Shown: piece by piece, positions 1 to 11,046 of the stretch
Position numbering within the stretch: the first letter of the stretch is position 1
How the letters are laid out: each line of letters begins with the position of its first letter
DNA from: Notospermus geniculatus
Taxonomy: Eukaryota > Nemertea > Pilidiophora > Heteronemertea > Lineidae
Assembly: GCA_002633025.1 (NCBI GenBank)
Contig: NMRB01001506.1
Span: 18,937 to 82,936 of the forward strand
Direction of reading: 5' to 3'
Length of the DNA stretch: 64,000 bases
Notes under the pieces: generated by a model
Database searches by the model: none
What the model was told of the DNA's origin: nothing
Seen by the model: the letters and a program-made list of their open reading frames with translations, nothing else
Program-made: the position numbers and the translations under genes

Positions 1-227
1 ATTCTGGGATGGGGAGGCATCCGCGAAGAGGTCTGTGAAATCAAGCACAAAAGAATCAATTTTTCAGCATCTGTTTGTATCCAATAGAAACTTCAACATT
101 AGTCTTATATTTTTCTCATCAGCACCACTGATCTCGAAAATCTCAATCTAATTCTAAGTAATTTTGAAGTTCTTTGTATAAAGTTGACAAAAATATTATC
201 AAGAACAACTCCTTGGATTTCAGAGGT

Positions 228-392
228 GGTGAGCTACATCACTGGCAGCCATCTTGCCAAAATTCAGGTCATCACCATGGGAATTCTCTTCCAGAGTGAC
301 AGATGATTGGTTCTCCCGTACTCCAGTGGGTGAAATCACCATGACGATGACCTACTTTTGGCAAGATGGCAGCTAGCAAAACTCATCTACAT
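228..392. mobile_element. MITE family D, copy 1
   Basis: Inverted-repeat element. The left arm has CAGCCATCTTGCCAAAA followed by AGGTCATC; the right arm mirrors it as GATGACCT, then TTTTGGCAAGATGGCAGC. The middle carries AGTGACAGATGATTGGTTCT. A second copy in opposite orientation lies at 56952-57110. No coding capacity. Confidence 0.8.
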
Positions 393-1680
393 GGATCTAT
401 ATAATTCATATTTCTGTAAGGATCAGTTCAATACTTCCATAATGGCGGTTTGTTTTATTTCCCACTGAATTACAAGTATGAATTTTTTCAATCTGCTCAA
501 ATATCTTTAAAGTCGAAGAACTACACAACGGCCTGGAACCAATCCTAAACAAAAGAGATTACACACAACACGATTACTCAAACTTTTTGATGCTTTTGGA
601 AACAAATGAGAATCAAAATACCAAATATGCAAAAAACCAACGGACGGAATATCCACAGGAATGACAATCATGAAGACCAGAATGGCCAACAAACCAACAA
701 AATCTGATTTTTCTGGATGGAATTAAAAGCACACAAAATGGAAAACTGGGAGAAGAGAAAATGACATGACTGGAGATCAGAAGAGCAGGCATGGAAAGGA
801 TTTCTGAAAAGTGGGTTTTTTGGTGAGGAGACAGTTATCTGTTACTGTGAGAAGGAAGTGGGTACCAACTGGCAACATGGAATTCGCTTTGTATGATTTT
901 AGTTACAAACTGCATTCCGAATCAATGAGAGGATTGTACTATTCTCTAAGCCTGACTGACCAGGGCATTCAGGAATGACCAGGCGGTCACATGCACAACA
1001 GGACAGCGCGGAAATCACATTGCCTGCTGATAGTTTAGTCTTTAACACATAGCGTAGTATTAAACCGAGCTTACATCGGCCTTGCGACTGGAAGCAACTA
1101 CCAGCAATGGCATTTCCGGCAACCGCTGGCGACTACCTCCTGGAACCAGCAGCAACTGATCAGATGCTCTAACAGGCCGACGTTTGCTCACCGCCAACAC
1201 TATTGGCGACCGTTGCCACTTGTTCCAGCCAGTTGCTCATGTTCTACTTGTTGCCAACGGTTGCTTCTAGTCGTCTTCAATCGCTTCCGATGTACGTGCG
1301 CTGGCAATGAATTGAGGTGGAAAAAGACTCCACTAAAACGACCTCTTTTCTTCCATGGTCAGATGCAGTTCAGATTTTAAATTGGGATTCAAACTTGAGT
1401 AGCATGAGTTGAAGCAGAAATGAACGGTGCTGCCACCTGACAGGGTCCTGGGGAAAAAGAACCCAAGCAGCTCTTAGATGTCTCAAAATTTAATACAAGG
1501 CACAACTGCAGGAAAAATCGACGACCACATCTACAAGAACAATCTGACAGAAAAAATAATATCGAAAAGTTGGAAAAAAAGACACTTAAAATGTTGTAAA
1601 AGTGAAAATGAGATGTTGGACGTTTGCAGGGTTGGTCATGCGGAGAACGTCGGGGACGAGGTTTCACGTGTAGTACTCAC
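393..1680. other. AGAP intron or flank, left end
   Basis: No exon recognised on either strand. At about 1040-1320 there is a GC-richer stretch with repeated GAAGCAACT, GGCAACCG and GTTGCC words. It resembles the repeat at 9660-9880 and is probably an old copy of that family. The required PH-domain exon was not found here. Confidence 0.5.
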
Positions 1681-1773
1681 TGTAAAGAGATTAGAGCGCC
1701 GTCGGTTTTTCCGGCTTTGCGTCGGCGTACTACTGGGCGTCGGTAGATCCTTGCCCTCGGAAGGCTGTTTTTC
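1681..1773 (-). CDS. AGAP: AGAP exon: basic RRRSNLFT segment before PH domain
   Basis: Acceptor TTTTTCTCCGGACAG, donor ACA|GTGAGTAC; 93 bases, phase 0/0, 31 codons reading EKQPSEGKDLPTPSSTPTQS then RKNRRRSNLFT. It aligns with TPTPVRKQSKRRSNLFT just before the PH domain in AGAP1, and with RRRRSNIF in the insect gene. The arginine cluster is strongly conserved. This is the last exon found; the next should start the PH domain (GSGRAIPIKQG...) and was not found in 1-1680, so the gene continues left of the window. Confidence 0.92.
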
Positions 1774-2856
1774 CTGTCCGGAGAAAAAAACACGCATTAG
1801 GATTTAGCGACATCGAAAGCGGGAAGCCGTGGGTTAGCGGTGAGGCAGCTGGACTGAAGGTTCGGGAAAAAAATGGTGTCGTATCCTGAGCAGCCGAGAA
1901 CTTAGAAATTAACAGTTCTGAACACAACTATACAAACTTTTCACCATGAAATGTTACTTCATGTGGCACACACACTGGCCATCAACTCAGTTCTAAAACA
2001 GGGCCCTTTTTCAGGGAATATTTTCAATACACACAACTTAAGCAAGTTTTGAACGAACATTAACATTTTTAGAAACTCACACCTTTCATTCATCGCTTCT
2101 CCAGAATACTGGAGATTTAGTGCGAGCAGTCACTTTTTTGTACCATGAATCATTTCGCTACCGCGATGTCGTGACGCTGCCATGGCGTTACAAACGTAAT
2201 GCACTAGCGTACAAAAATTCACTAAACGACGTCATGTTGACGTCATGATGCGGTGCTTGGTATTGAAGTCGTTAAATCTCTATTTTATATATTACGGTCC
2301 CCTTCAGTCCATTTGGAAGCTTATGCAAAGCAGATTTGAGTATTCACAAAGGAACGGAAACATTTCTTTACTTCAAAACGCTCTTTCCTTTTCATCAATT
2401 TCTCTTCTCGACAACTCAAACGTCAAAAGAGGGGAAAGGGAGAAAATAATGAATTAGATTAAACAATTGGTAATCAATGCTTAAATCTATAGTTGCTGTA
2501 GACCCCCTCAAAGGATTTACTCAGGGGACTGTGATTTTATGATAGATACACTTTCCTGACAGATCACAGAGTACAACCACGTGGAACGAGAATTACCAGC
2601 AGAAAACTTAAGTCAACTTCCAACATTGAATGGACAACATTACTATACGAGCATCGATACCAAAAACTGGAGAACAACTGATGAATTTGTTCAACTGGGC
2701 CTTTGGCTCTCGATCGACATCCTTCGGAATGGGAGTACCGTACTTGAATTCACCAAAGAATGGATTAAACACTTGCTGTCTTCATATTGTGACTGAGCTC
2801 ACTCCATACCTGAGATCCCAAATTAGGAATCTGTTGGACTGATGGTCAACTCGACT

Positions 2857-2924
2857 CGGGCCAAGAACGTGTTCTTCTCAACCCTCCGTTGAGTGGGGAG
2901 TGAGAAGAACACGTTCTTGACCCG
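2857..2924. repeat. Long-arm hairpin with AGAACGTGTTCT in each arm
   Basis: Arm 1 (2857-2880) and arm 2 (2901-2924) are inverted complements at 23 of 24 positions, separated by a 20-base spacer. Each arm contains an internal near-palindrome, AGAACGTGTTCT or AGAACACGTTCT. The arms could fold as a stable hairpin in single-stranded DNA or RNA. It may be the core of a small inverted-repeat transposon. Confidence 0.75.
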
Positions 2925-3783
2925 ACACTGGTTGCGTTCTCGGCGTTCAAGACTGCCGTTCTCGAGTTAAGTCAACAACTACATGAACTGGGTCAGCACG
3001 AGTGTTGTCAAGAACGAGGATTGGAATACGCCCACTGGCGAAAACAAAACACGACCCGGTATTAAAATTGTAAGAAGTTAAACACCGAGCTTTCATCACG
3101 GACTTGCGCAACCATCAGTCACAATAAGCTGGAACTCAAAAATTAGAAAATTTCTATCCCCAACTTATTTAGCAACAAGCAGCTTGCCTGCCATGATTAC
3201 GCTGATGACCTACCGGTACATTATTATGCATGCCTTCTCCCATTTTATGATTTGGATGGAAAAACTTCCATTTTATGGAGTTGGTCGTTAAATGATTGTC
3301 TGTGCATCTGATTTACAATACCACAAAATCTACATGAAGACTTTACAGAACTGTGACAGAAAACAAAATATACAAAAACTTTAGAAGTTATCGTACTCAA
3401 ACAAGACTCTGTCCCGAGAAAATAATCTAGACAAAAAATCCACAGATTTTGAGCAGGAAACGGCAAAATGGCTGCTGAAATACATGTAATTACATGTACT
3501 CAAAAATCATTCAATGGTAATGGAGTAGGATTCCCTGATCGCATTTCACCACGCCCTCTTTCTGATGGCTCACAAACCAATCAGCATTCTACACTTATTA
3601 TAATATTGGTCAATTGGACTTTACAATGAAATATCTCCGGAATAAATGTTCCTCGGACTTATGTCTAGGACTCTAAATGGTTCCCCCAGAAAATTGCCAG
3701 TAGGGCACGCACTGATAATTCCACAGATTCGACCACTGCAGCCTAAACATCACACTGAATTCCTGCGAACAACAGTAATATAA

Positions 3784-3972
3784 ACGCGCATTCACTTCAA
3801 AACCGGATTCCAGTGTGGTTCCCGCAATCCAATCGGTTTAACGCTATTTCAATGAAGCGTCCACACAGAAAGTGCACGGAGACCCGCATGCCGCACGATT
3901 TTGTAATTGAAATAGCGTTGAAACCATTCTTTCTGGGAACCACACCGCAAAATGCACCAGAACCCGATTAAT
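3784..3972. mobile_element. Inverted-repeat element (MITE-like)
   Basis: The left arm has GTGTGGTTCCC, then GTTTAACGCTATTTCAAT. The right arm has ATTGAAATAGCGTTGAAAC, then GGGAACCACACC. The arms are about 75 bases each and imperfect, around a 30-40-base centre. Only one copy was noticed. Intact target duplications were not clear. Confidence 0.65.
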
Positions 3973-4355
3973 TCCATTAAATGTTCAGCAATGACGAATA
4001 ACTGAGAGTTACTGTTTTACACTGAGCACCGTAATAACAAGAGAAAATTCACCTCACACAGTAAACCCTGGAGATTGTACAAAGATAGGGCCAATAGAGG
4101 AGACAGAACATGTCAAGCCTATTTATGGAGGACATACAGCAATAAAGCACGCCATGCGGATAGTTCTATATCTGGTAATAGGTGTCGCCAGAATTGGGGA
4201 AGGACGTCATGGACACACCACCTATATGCCTTAAATGATTCCATACATGCTGATTGGGAAAGATAATTAAACCAATTGTAGAGATCAGTTTTTAAAAAGA
4301 TACATGTACTCAAGTCCTCAAAGTACATGGTCACGTCTGTCATGTCTTTGCGAAG

Positions 4356-4498
4356 CAGTGTTTCCGCCAGAGGGGGGAGGAGGGGATTAATGTCCCCTCC
4401 TTAAAAAGTCAAAATTACTCAAAATTTGTGTTTTTGACCAGGAATTCTGTCACATTTTCTCTTTGTCCCCCCTTAAAAAGTTCCTGGCAGAAACACTG
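4356..4498. mobile_element. Short CAGTG-ended MITE with 5-bp TSD
   Basis: 143-bp element with ends CAGTGTTTCCGCCAGAGGGG and CCTGGCAGAAACACTG, flanked by CGAAG at 4351-4355 and 4499-4503. Its ends differ from those of the larger CAGGG family mainly at position 4 (T for G), and the duplication is also 5 bp. The two families were therefore probably moved by related transposases. Confidence 0.88.
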
Positions 4499-5268
4499 CG
4501 AAGGTGCAAATCCTTTGTTCTTCAACCTCAGTCTGAACAACAGGGGGTCCAGAGCTTGACAATAGATATGCATCGTCGCTAGGCTTGGACAGTAAGTATT
4601 TCCTCTTTTTGCATCCATAATTTGGCGAAATTGTGTCCAACATTCCCATGCCATCTGGCGACACCTACTCTGAGACCTATGAAACTTACAAGCACCAGAC
4701 TGGATCGAAACTGGCCAACTCTGGTGAGAACGTTTGCTATAGGACTATACTCTGGTATATGGAAGTCCCTGAGAAGTCCATCAGGAGGTTTATCCTGTCA
4801 GAGGTAAGAACCAAGCATCAAACAAAGGAAACGGATGATGGATGCTGATGATGGTTGATGGATGAGCAGCAAAGTGCCTCAGACATGCTGATACTGATGC
4901 TGATGCTGACACTGATGGGAGATTGATAGGATGGTGATAGGAGAATGATATGATGCTGGGGCAGATGGAGTTCCTTAGATACGCAGGAGACGGTGAGACC
5001 ACAAGGATTTTTTTCAACTGAGGGAACTGAGATTAGCGTTGAACCCTCCCAATAAGAGGCAAAAAGGGATAAGTACTATTCATTGATATGGATGGTCCCA
5101 GAGGTTTAGATTACTACCCTGTCCGTTACCCCTTATATTTCATTGAGAGATTGGATTCGCTCAGCATTTGCACTGTTAAGATAGTTTTTTCATTTGCTGC
5201 CTTTCAATGATCACTGAAGTTGATCAAGCTGTCACAAAAAGAGAACTACCGAGAACTACCAATGAAAT

Positions 5269-6502
5269 GGTCCATGGACCATGTGCTCACTGGGTTGGAC
5301 ATAATAGTCTAATGACAGAGGGAGGTACATATCAGTTATGAGCAATCTGGGTCAAGTCATACCCAGAAAAGACTTTGATGATTTTTGGGTTATGCCACCT
5401 GGCGGCCATATTAGATGTCCGATCGGGCTGCAACTTCACATGTACATAAAGGTCATCTGCAGGGGACCACATAGCACATTGGAGCGCTTTGGGTCAAGTC
5501 GTTCCTGAGTTACAGCACTTTGATGATTTTCGAGTTACGCCACCTGGCGGCCATATTGGATGTCCGATCGGGCCGAAACTTCACATGGACATAAAGGTCA
5601 TCTGCAGGGGGCCACATAGCACATTGGAGCGCTTTGGGTTAAGGCATTCCCGAGTTACAGCACTTTGATGATTTCCGGCTTACGCCACCTGGCGGCCATA
5701 TTGGATGTCCGATCGGGCCGAAACTTCACATGGACATAAAGGTCATCTGCAGGGGGCCACATAGCACATTGGAGCGCTTTGGGTTAAGGCGTTCCTGAGT
5801 TACAGCACTTTGATGATTTTTGGGTTACGCCACCTGGTGGCCATGTTTGAAGTCAAATCAGGCCGAAATTTGACATGCATGTAAAGGTCATCTAGATGGA
5901 GGTAAATATCAAATTTGAGCACTCTGCGTCAAGCCGTTCCTGAGTAATAGCACTTACTTGATTTTCAGGTTACGCCACCTGGCGGCCATATTGGATGTCG
6001 AATCGGGCCGAAACTTGGTATTTTTTAAGGTACCCCTCCAATGCATGTTTATGCAAGATATGAAGTTGCTCGGTGAAATAATGACAAACTGTGGCAGGTT
6101 CGTCACTTTTGTCGAACTTTGACCTCTGTGACCTTGAAAAGTAGGTCAAATCAAAAACCCGTTATATATGTTATGTATCCTTATTAGCTACACCTATGAT
6201 AAAAATTTGAAGATGATCTAGTCATTAGTTCAGGAGTTATTGTACTTTTTGTGTTTTTGGTTTCCGCCACCTGGTGGCCAAACTGAGAGTCGAATCGGAC
6301 CGAAACTTGGTGTCGTGGGTCATCTGACCTAGGGGTATATATGTACCAAGTTTCAGATCAATAGCTCCAGCGGTTACGAAACGTGCCCTGCTAACGGACA
6401 ACAACGGACGACGACGACGACGGACGACGACGACGACGACGACGACGGACGACGACGGACGACGGACGCTGCACCATCGTAATAGCTCACCCCAGTGAGC
6501 TA
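5269..6502 (+). mobile_element. Composite element, 145-bp tandem core, copy 1
   Basis: It begins near the 12-bp palindrome GGTCCATGGACC and the word GTGCTCAC. It continues with repeats headed by CACCTGGCGGCCATATTGG at 5396, 5541, 5686, 5831 and 5976, exactly 145 bases apart, and a diverged head 292 bases later at 6268. Then come a conserved tail, a GAC/ACG microsatellite (about 6408-6469) and a terminal hairpin TAGCTCAC-CCCA-GTGAGCTA (6483-6502). Conserved 5' block, tandem core, microsatellite and 3' stem-loop is the plan of bivalve pearl elements and Helentron-associated elements. No protein is encoded. The second copy is at 40567-41345. Confidence 0.85.
6408..6469 (+). repeat. (GAC)n microsatellite inside composite element
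   Basis: Imperfect run of ACG/GAC triplets interrupted by GGACG, just before the terminal hairpin. The second copy has a shorter run at about 41283-41311. It belongs to the element rather than to the host locus. Confidence 0.9.
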
Positions 6503-6888
6503 AAGATTGTTTTGCCTAAAATGGTCATCAAATATCAAATTCACTGAATCTGGGATGACATGCCTGCATTCTTGACAGAGCTTTTTTGATTCGGACATCA
6601 CTTCAACATCGAGCTTATTATGAACATCATCATTAGCAAATCCAGCCAAATGTAGGATAACAACTGGACTGTATTGTGATGGACTGTCCAATATATCAAC
6701 AAGAAAGAAGAATCCAGTGTTTTCTTCTCCTTTCAGAGAGATGAGTGAAAGTGACATGTCTAATGCTGACCTTGTATTGTTCATGACTGTCAACTCATGA
6801 CATCTACTCAAGACACATCTGATGACAAACTTATATTGTTTAAACAAACAGGTTCAGAATTTTCGACGGCAAAGCGCAAGAAACATTG

Positions 6889-6988
6889 TTCATGACTTCT
6901 TCATGACTTTTTATATTGTTCATGACTTTCTACATTGTTCATGACTTCTTATATTGTTCATGACTTCTTATATTGTTCATGACTTCTT
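6889..6988 (+). repeat. Minisatellite, TTCATGACTTCTTATATTG unit
   Basis: About five copies of a 19-base unit (TTCATGACTTCTTATATTG and variants) in tandem, starting just upstream of a minus-strand open frame at 6500-6847. The last copies are nearly identical, which points to recent expansion. Confidence 0.85.
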
Positions 6989-7254
6989 ATTTACCTTGTG
7001 CAGTTTACAACCTTCTCCCCCATTGTTACTTCCATCTATTCAATGTTAACTTTGAAACACGAGTATAGTTTTTAGTATTTTCCACATGTATGTTAATATT
7101 GTATAGTGCAGAATGGAAAAAAATATTCTGGTGGCAAGAAAAATTCATTCTTGGAACAAAATGATGGTGAAAAATTGTGCATTCTGCAAGAGAAAAAATA
7201 TGGCAAGCTGCAGTCTCCCAAAACCCGACTAAAAAATTTGATGTTGCGACTTAC

Positions 7255-7311
7255 TTTGTATGAACGCTGTGACTGAGGGGTATTACTGGCTGATTCTGTA
7301 GATGATGAGGC
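7255..7311 (-). CDS. AGAP: Probable AGAP linker exon (57 nt)
   Basis: The acceptor CCCCTCACAG and donor AAA|GTAAGTCG bracket 57 bases in phase 0/0, encoding ASSSTESASNTPQSQRSYK. The composition fits the disordered linker and the phase fits both neighbours. It has no diagnostic AGAP motif, so support is splice signals, frame and position only. An alternative upstream acceptor near 7390 (TTAATAG) would give a longer exon. Skipping it also keeps frame, so it may be a cassette exon. The 11-kb intron before it could hide others. Confidence 0.5.
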
Positions 7312-7731
7312 CTGTGAGGGGATAGCAACAGATGTACAATGATGATGAGCGAGTGAGGGTGATAATGGGAGGGCTGGGAATGCACATCTATTAATTAGCT
7401 GAAAGGGAGTCATGCAAGTGAACTGATGGAGGCTGCAAGCAATAGGAGTTAGTTTTCAGTACGTTTTGGTCATGCAGTCCATGGACCCGCAAAAATGCAG
7501 AGGATTGGAATTCTACTCCAAACCTGCCACGTTGATTGGATTTGACAGCTAGGTGTATGATTTTCATCAAATTGATCATGAATGATGGAATGACATCATG
7601 ACCAACTCATGAGGAGCTCAAGTGTCAAATCCTTGCTTCCGTCTCTCTGTGATTTTCCGCCATTTTCCACCTTGGGGCAAAATGTTTGGAATTCACCTGA
7701 TCGACCATTCTTTGCGACAGGTTAAGTTCAG

Positions 7732-8057
7732 CAGGGTTTCCGCCAGAGGGTAAAATTCCGTCCCCTTAAATTTTTCCAGGGTACGGATCCGTACCCTCAA
7801 AAACGTTGGGTAACCATTTTTCCATGACATGCCGGACGAAACCAAACAATTGGCATGACCGGCGCGGGGATTTTGTGCTTCAAAATACGCCTAAAATGGC
7901 ACCAAACATTGTTTAAAACCTTTTAAAAATCAAAAAAGGACAAAAATTCAAAAAAAAAATTTTTCAAAAAAAAAAAAATTTTTTTTTCAAAATTTTTTTT
8001 TTTCAAAAAAATTTTTTTTTGGTTCGTACCCTCATTTTTTTTCTGGCGGAAACCCTG
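7732..8057 (+). mobile_element. CAGGG-family non-autonomous DNA transposon, copy 1
   Basis: 326 bp with ends CAGGGTTTCCGCCAGA and TCTGGCGGAAACCCTG and a perfect 5-bp duplication TTCAG (7727-7731, 8058-8062). Inside are a palindrome GGGTACGGATCCGTACCC, a conserved block with GGCATGACCGGCGCGGGG and CTAAAATGGCACCAAAC, then an A/T-run core and a terminal CCGTACCCTC-like word. It encodes no transposase. Confidence 0.95.
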
Positions 8058-8465
8058 TTCAGCAGTCAATTCTAGAGGAACAGAAGCAAGCCGACATCAG
8101 TCCAGAGAAGATCGTGTGAGTTAGTGATGATTGCAAATAAGGGAGAGAAAGCATGGTGAAATCAGCAAGGCATAGCTGCAATGGAAAAGAGAGAGAGGGC
8201 ACGGATGAGGCTTCGCTGAGGTAACCTTCTTAATGTTATTACAATAAAATCAATGCATCAACTGAAATTACATAGCCTGAAGGTGAGGTGTGATATCAAT
8301 GCAGGGGTGGGAAAAACTGAAGCAAAAATATACACATACAAAACTAGTTTCAAGAACAGGGTGCCCCGAATTTCAGAACTTTTTTCTTGCAAGGGGAGGG
8401 TTTGGTCAGTCAGACAGCTACCTCCAACACAGGAGCCTATTTTTATTGTTGGACTGGTATCAATT

Positions 8466-8646
8466 GTGAGGCAATCAGATGTCGCATTTGAGAAAAGTGT
8501 TAATGGCCTTGGTGAACCCACACATTTCAATAGCTGAAATGTACATGTACTTCGTAACATGTGAACAGTAGCAGATCAATGCACTGGGAGTCTGACAGCC
8601 CTTGATCATTCAGCGACATCCGACGAGTTTTTCTTGATCGTCTCAC
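8466..8646 (+). mobile_element. MITE family E, copy 1
   Basis: Degenerate 181-bp copy of the element at 20652-20850, in the same orientation. Shared blocks include AAAGTGTTAATGGCCTTGGT, GCTGAAATGTAC and TTCAGCGACATCCGACG. Its ends are GTGAGGCAATC and GATCGTCTCAC. Confidence 0.85.
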
Positions 8647-9007
8647 AATGATTCTTTTATGTTTCACAGCATTTACACACTCCCCAATGCTGACATTCAA
8701 TAGGTCAAAATGCAATGGTGACTTCTTGCTCATGCATTTCTATGACCATCTAGCTTTCTTGCCGAGTTCTATGGTACATTCTCCGTGGATCATCACATGA
8801 CCACATGGTTAAACTGGTTACAGATCTTCAACAGACTCGCTGGAATCATTACTGGGAAGGTAAATTCAGGGTCAACAGGTATAGGCCTAGGGACAGGTAC
8901 TACCTGTAGCCCTCAATTTCCCCCTTTACAAAGAGATTCCAGAGAGTCTATGGATGGTCTGTAAGCGGTATAACCAGTCGTGGTCATGCGATCCACTCTA
9001 TTCATAA

Positions 9008-9217
9008 AGCTAACAGCACACCAGGAAATATAACAACCAATCTACTCGCCAGCCAGCACAGACTAGGCGATATCGGCATTGGTATTGTTTGACAATGGGT
9101 GAACATCCCTGGCGAGAAAGTTCCACACATCACTAACCAGCACACATGGCATCAACAGCCGATTCTGCTCGCTGGCGAAAACATCGCTTGCAATATTGCC
9201 TGGTGTGCTGCTGGCCT
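9008..9217. mobile_element. MITE family C, copy 1
   Basis: Ends match AACAGCACACCAGG and CCTGGTGTGCTGCTGGCC. Internal blocks CTCGCCAGCCAGCACAGAC, GGCGATATCGGC and CAACAGCCGATT are shared with copies at 43870, 45097 and 47231. No coding capacity. Confidence 0.85.
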
Positions 9218-9659
9218 TGCATCCAACGTTTTTTCACCTTTCTTTTTCTACAGGGTGATGTCAAGCCCAGGCAACCGATCCACCAGGTGAGCCAACACAG
9301 CACGGCAGGATCTGCATGAACCAGGAAAAACAGGCATACTACCCCTAAAGGCATTGAGAAAACATCCCGGCAATCGTATGAAGGGGAAAGCATCAGCAAA
9401 TTAAAACCGATCAAAACTTACACTATAACTTCGATCGCTGTGACCACGGACCGAAGAGTTCTTTTTCCGACTTAAAAGCGGTGTGCCGACGGGCGAGGGT
9501 AGATCCCGCATTTCGCTAGCACCCTGAGGAAGGACAACAGAAATTTGCAAATAAAACAAAAACAACAACGAAAACAGCAGAAAGAAATTAACAAGGGAAG
9601 CGTGTCTGGTCTTGAGTGCTGACTTTCCTGGTCTCCCTCCATTTTGCTCATTCATATAA

Positions 9660-10192
9660 GGTGCCTACAGGTCGACATTGCGTCCTGAAGCAACTCGCGG
9701 CAACTAGCTTTCCGGCGATGGAAGCAACTCAGAGTGACAGATCAGTTGCCGATTTTGTCAACCTGAGCGCGCTTGCGTCTCCGGGCAACTGCCGGATTCG
9801 CTAGTGAACGTGCTGTTCGAGGTATAACTGTCAGTTGCTCCGAGTTCCTCTCAATCGCTGAAATGTCGACCTGTGCGTGGTGGTTTTTTGATCTGCGATG
9901 GATCTGTTGAGTTGCTTCAAAACGCAATATTATGCAATCAAATGTTCTTCGCCAATCATGTGCAGCAGATTGCATCATGTGATCATAGGATGTCACGTCG
10001 TATCAGACACTCAATCATCATATCGGATCCTAAAACCTCGTATCGGACAGCCCTCCTAGTTTCAGCCAATCAGAGCATAGGCCTGTTGTTATAGTTGCTT
10101 CGCCTCGTCCGATATAACTTTTCTTCATCCAACAAAAATCCATATTGGACTCCCTACCATCCACTATTTGTATAATGTCAACCTGTAGGCAC
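9660..10192. repeat. Inverted-repeat region bounded by GTGCCTACAGGT
   Basis: GTGCCTACAGGTCGACATT at 9660 is mirrored by AATGTCGACCTGTGCG at about 9863 and by AATGTCAACCTGTAGGCAC at about 10174. This suggests either one 530-bp element with an internal third end or two elements sharing ends. The first part is rich in GAAGCAACT and GTTGCC words and resembles 1040-1320. Confidence 0.6.
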
Positions 10193-11046
10193 GGATATCT
10201 CAAGTCCAGCAATGTTTTAAATTTCATGCTCTTAGTGCAGAACAGTGCTTCACGTAAGACCGGCGCAATCACGCTCGCGCCCCTGCGCGCCCGCAAAATT
10301 GCACCGAGGAGCTCGATTGACCACGCTCCTCGGCATCTTTGAAGCCCAACCAGTCTTTGTTACCCAACCATTTTAACATCAAATCTATATTCCCACTCGG
10401 AAGAGGTCAACACCCAAGAAGTAAACTGCAGTGATGTTACGGCATAATAAATACTTAACAGCACAATGGCATATCGATGATTATGTTACAATGGGTGGAG
10501 GGTATGATTAATTGAAGAACATGAGCATGCAACATTGGAATTTCTGACAATTTTCATATGGATCATTTTTTGAGAGGAATTCTACCAAAATGCAAGTCTG
10601 GATTTTTGCACTATTTTGCATAACAAATTGCAAAGTACCACAAAAAGACTGTTACAAGCATTCAGTCAGAAAATTTTGTCAAAAATCCCAACAACTTGTT
10701 TTTGCACAAATAAGGAATGTGCACAGTAAGCAATACAAATAATCACACTAATTTTAAATGATGCATCCTCATTGAGCTTGGTCAAACATTTTGAAATTAT
10801 TAACCAATTCACAAATATTATTCTTGTAGACAGGGTATTAAAATAATGAAAATAACTGCAAATTGAAGATGATGATGATATGCAGTCAAACATGTCACAA
10901 CTTTATTATTAACAGTGACATTAACTAAAGATACCAAATTCTTATTATATTAATAAGAAACTAGAGAATGCTAAAAAGGGGAAGAAGCAAGCTAAAATTT
11001 GATAACTACACAGATAGCAGATGGGGAGAGAAGTCATGGAGAAAGA

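Larger units (their letters stand above)
1774..7254 (-). other. AGAP intron between RRRSNLFT exon and probable linker exon
   Basis: About 5.5 kb. It contains a hairpin (2857-2924), an imperfect inverted repeat (3784-3972), a short CAGTG-type MITE (4356-4498), the composite tandem-core element (5269-6502) and a 19-bp minisatellite (6889-6988). A minus-strand open frame of 115 codons (6500-6847) is not recognised. A weaker inverted repeat may lie at 2128-2225 (ends CACTTTTTTGTAC and GTACAAAAATTCAC). Confidence 0.6.

Noticed and set aside
4330-4500. CRISPR-like or tandem signal in TTTCCGCCAG repeats across the window
   Set aside because: The repeats are dispersed kilobases apart with target duplications, in a eukaryotic gene; they are transposon ends, not a CRISPR array.
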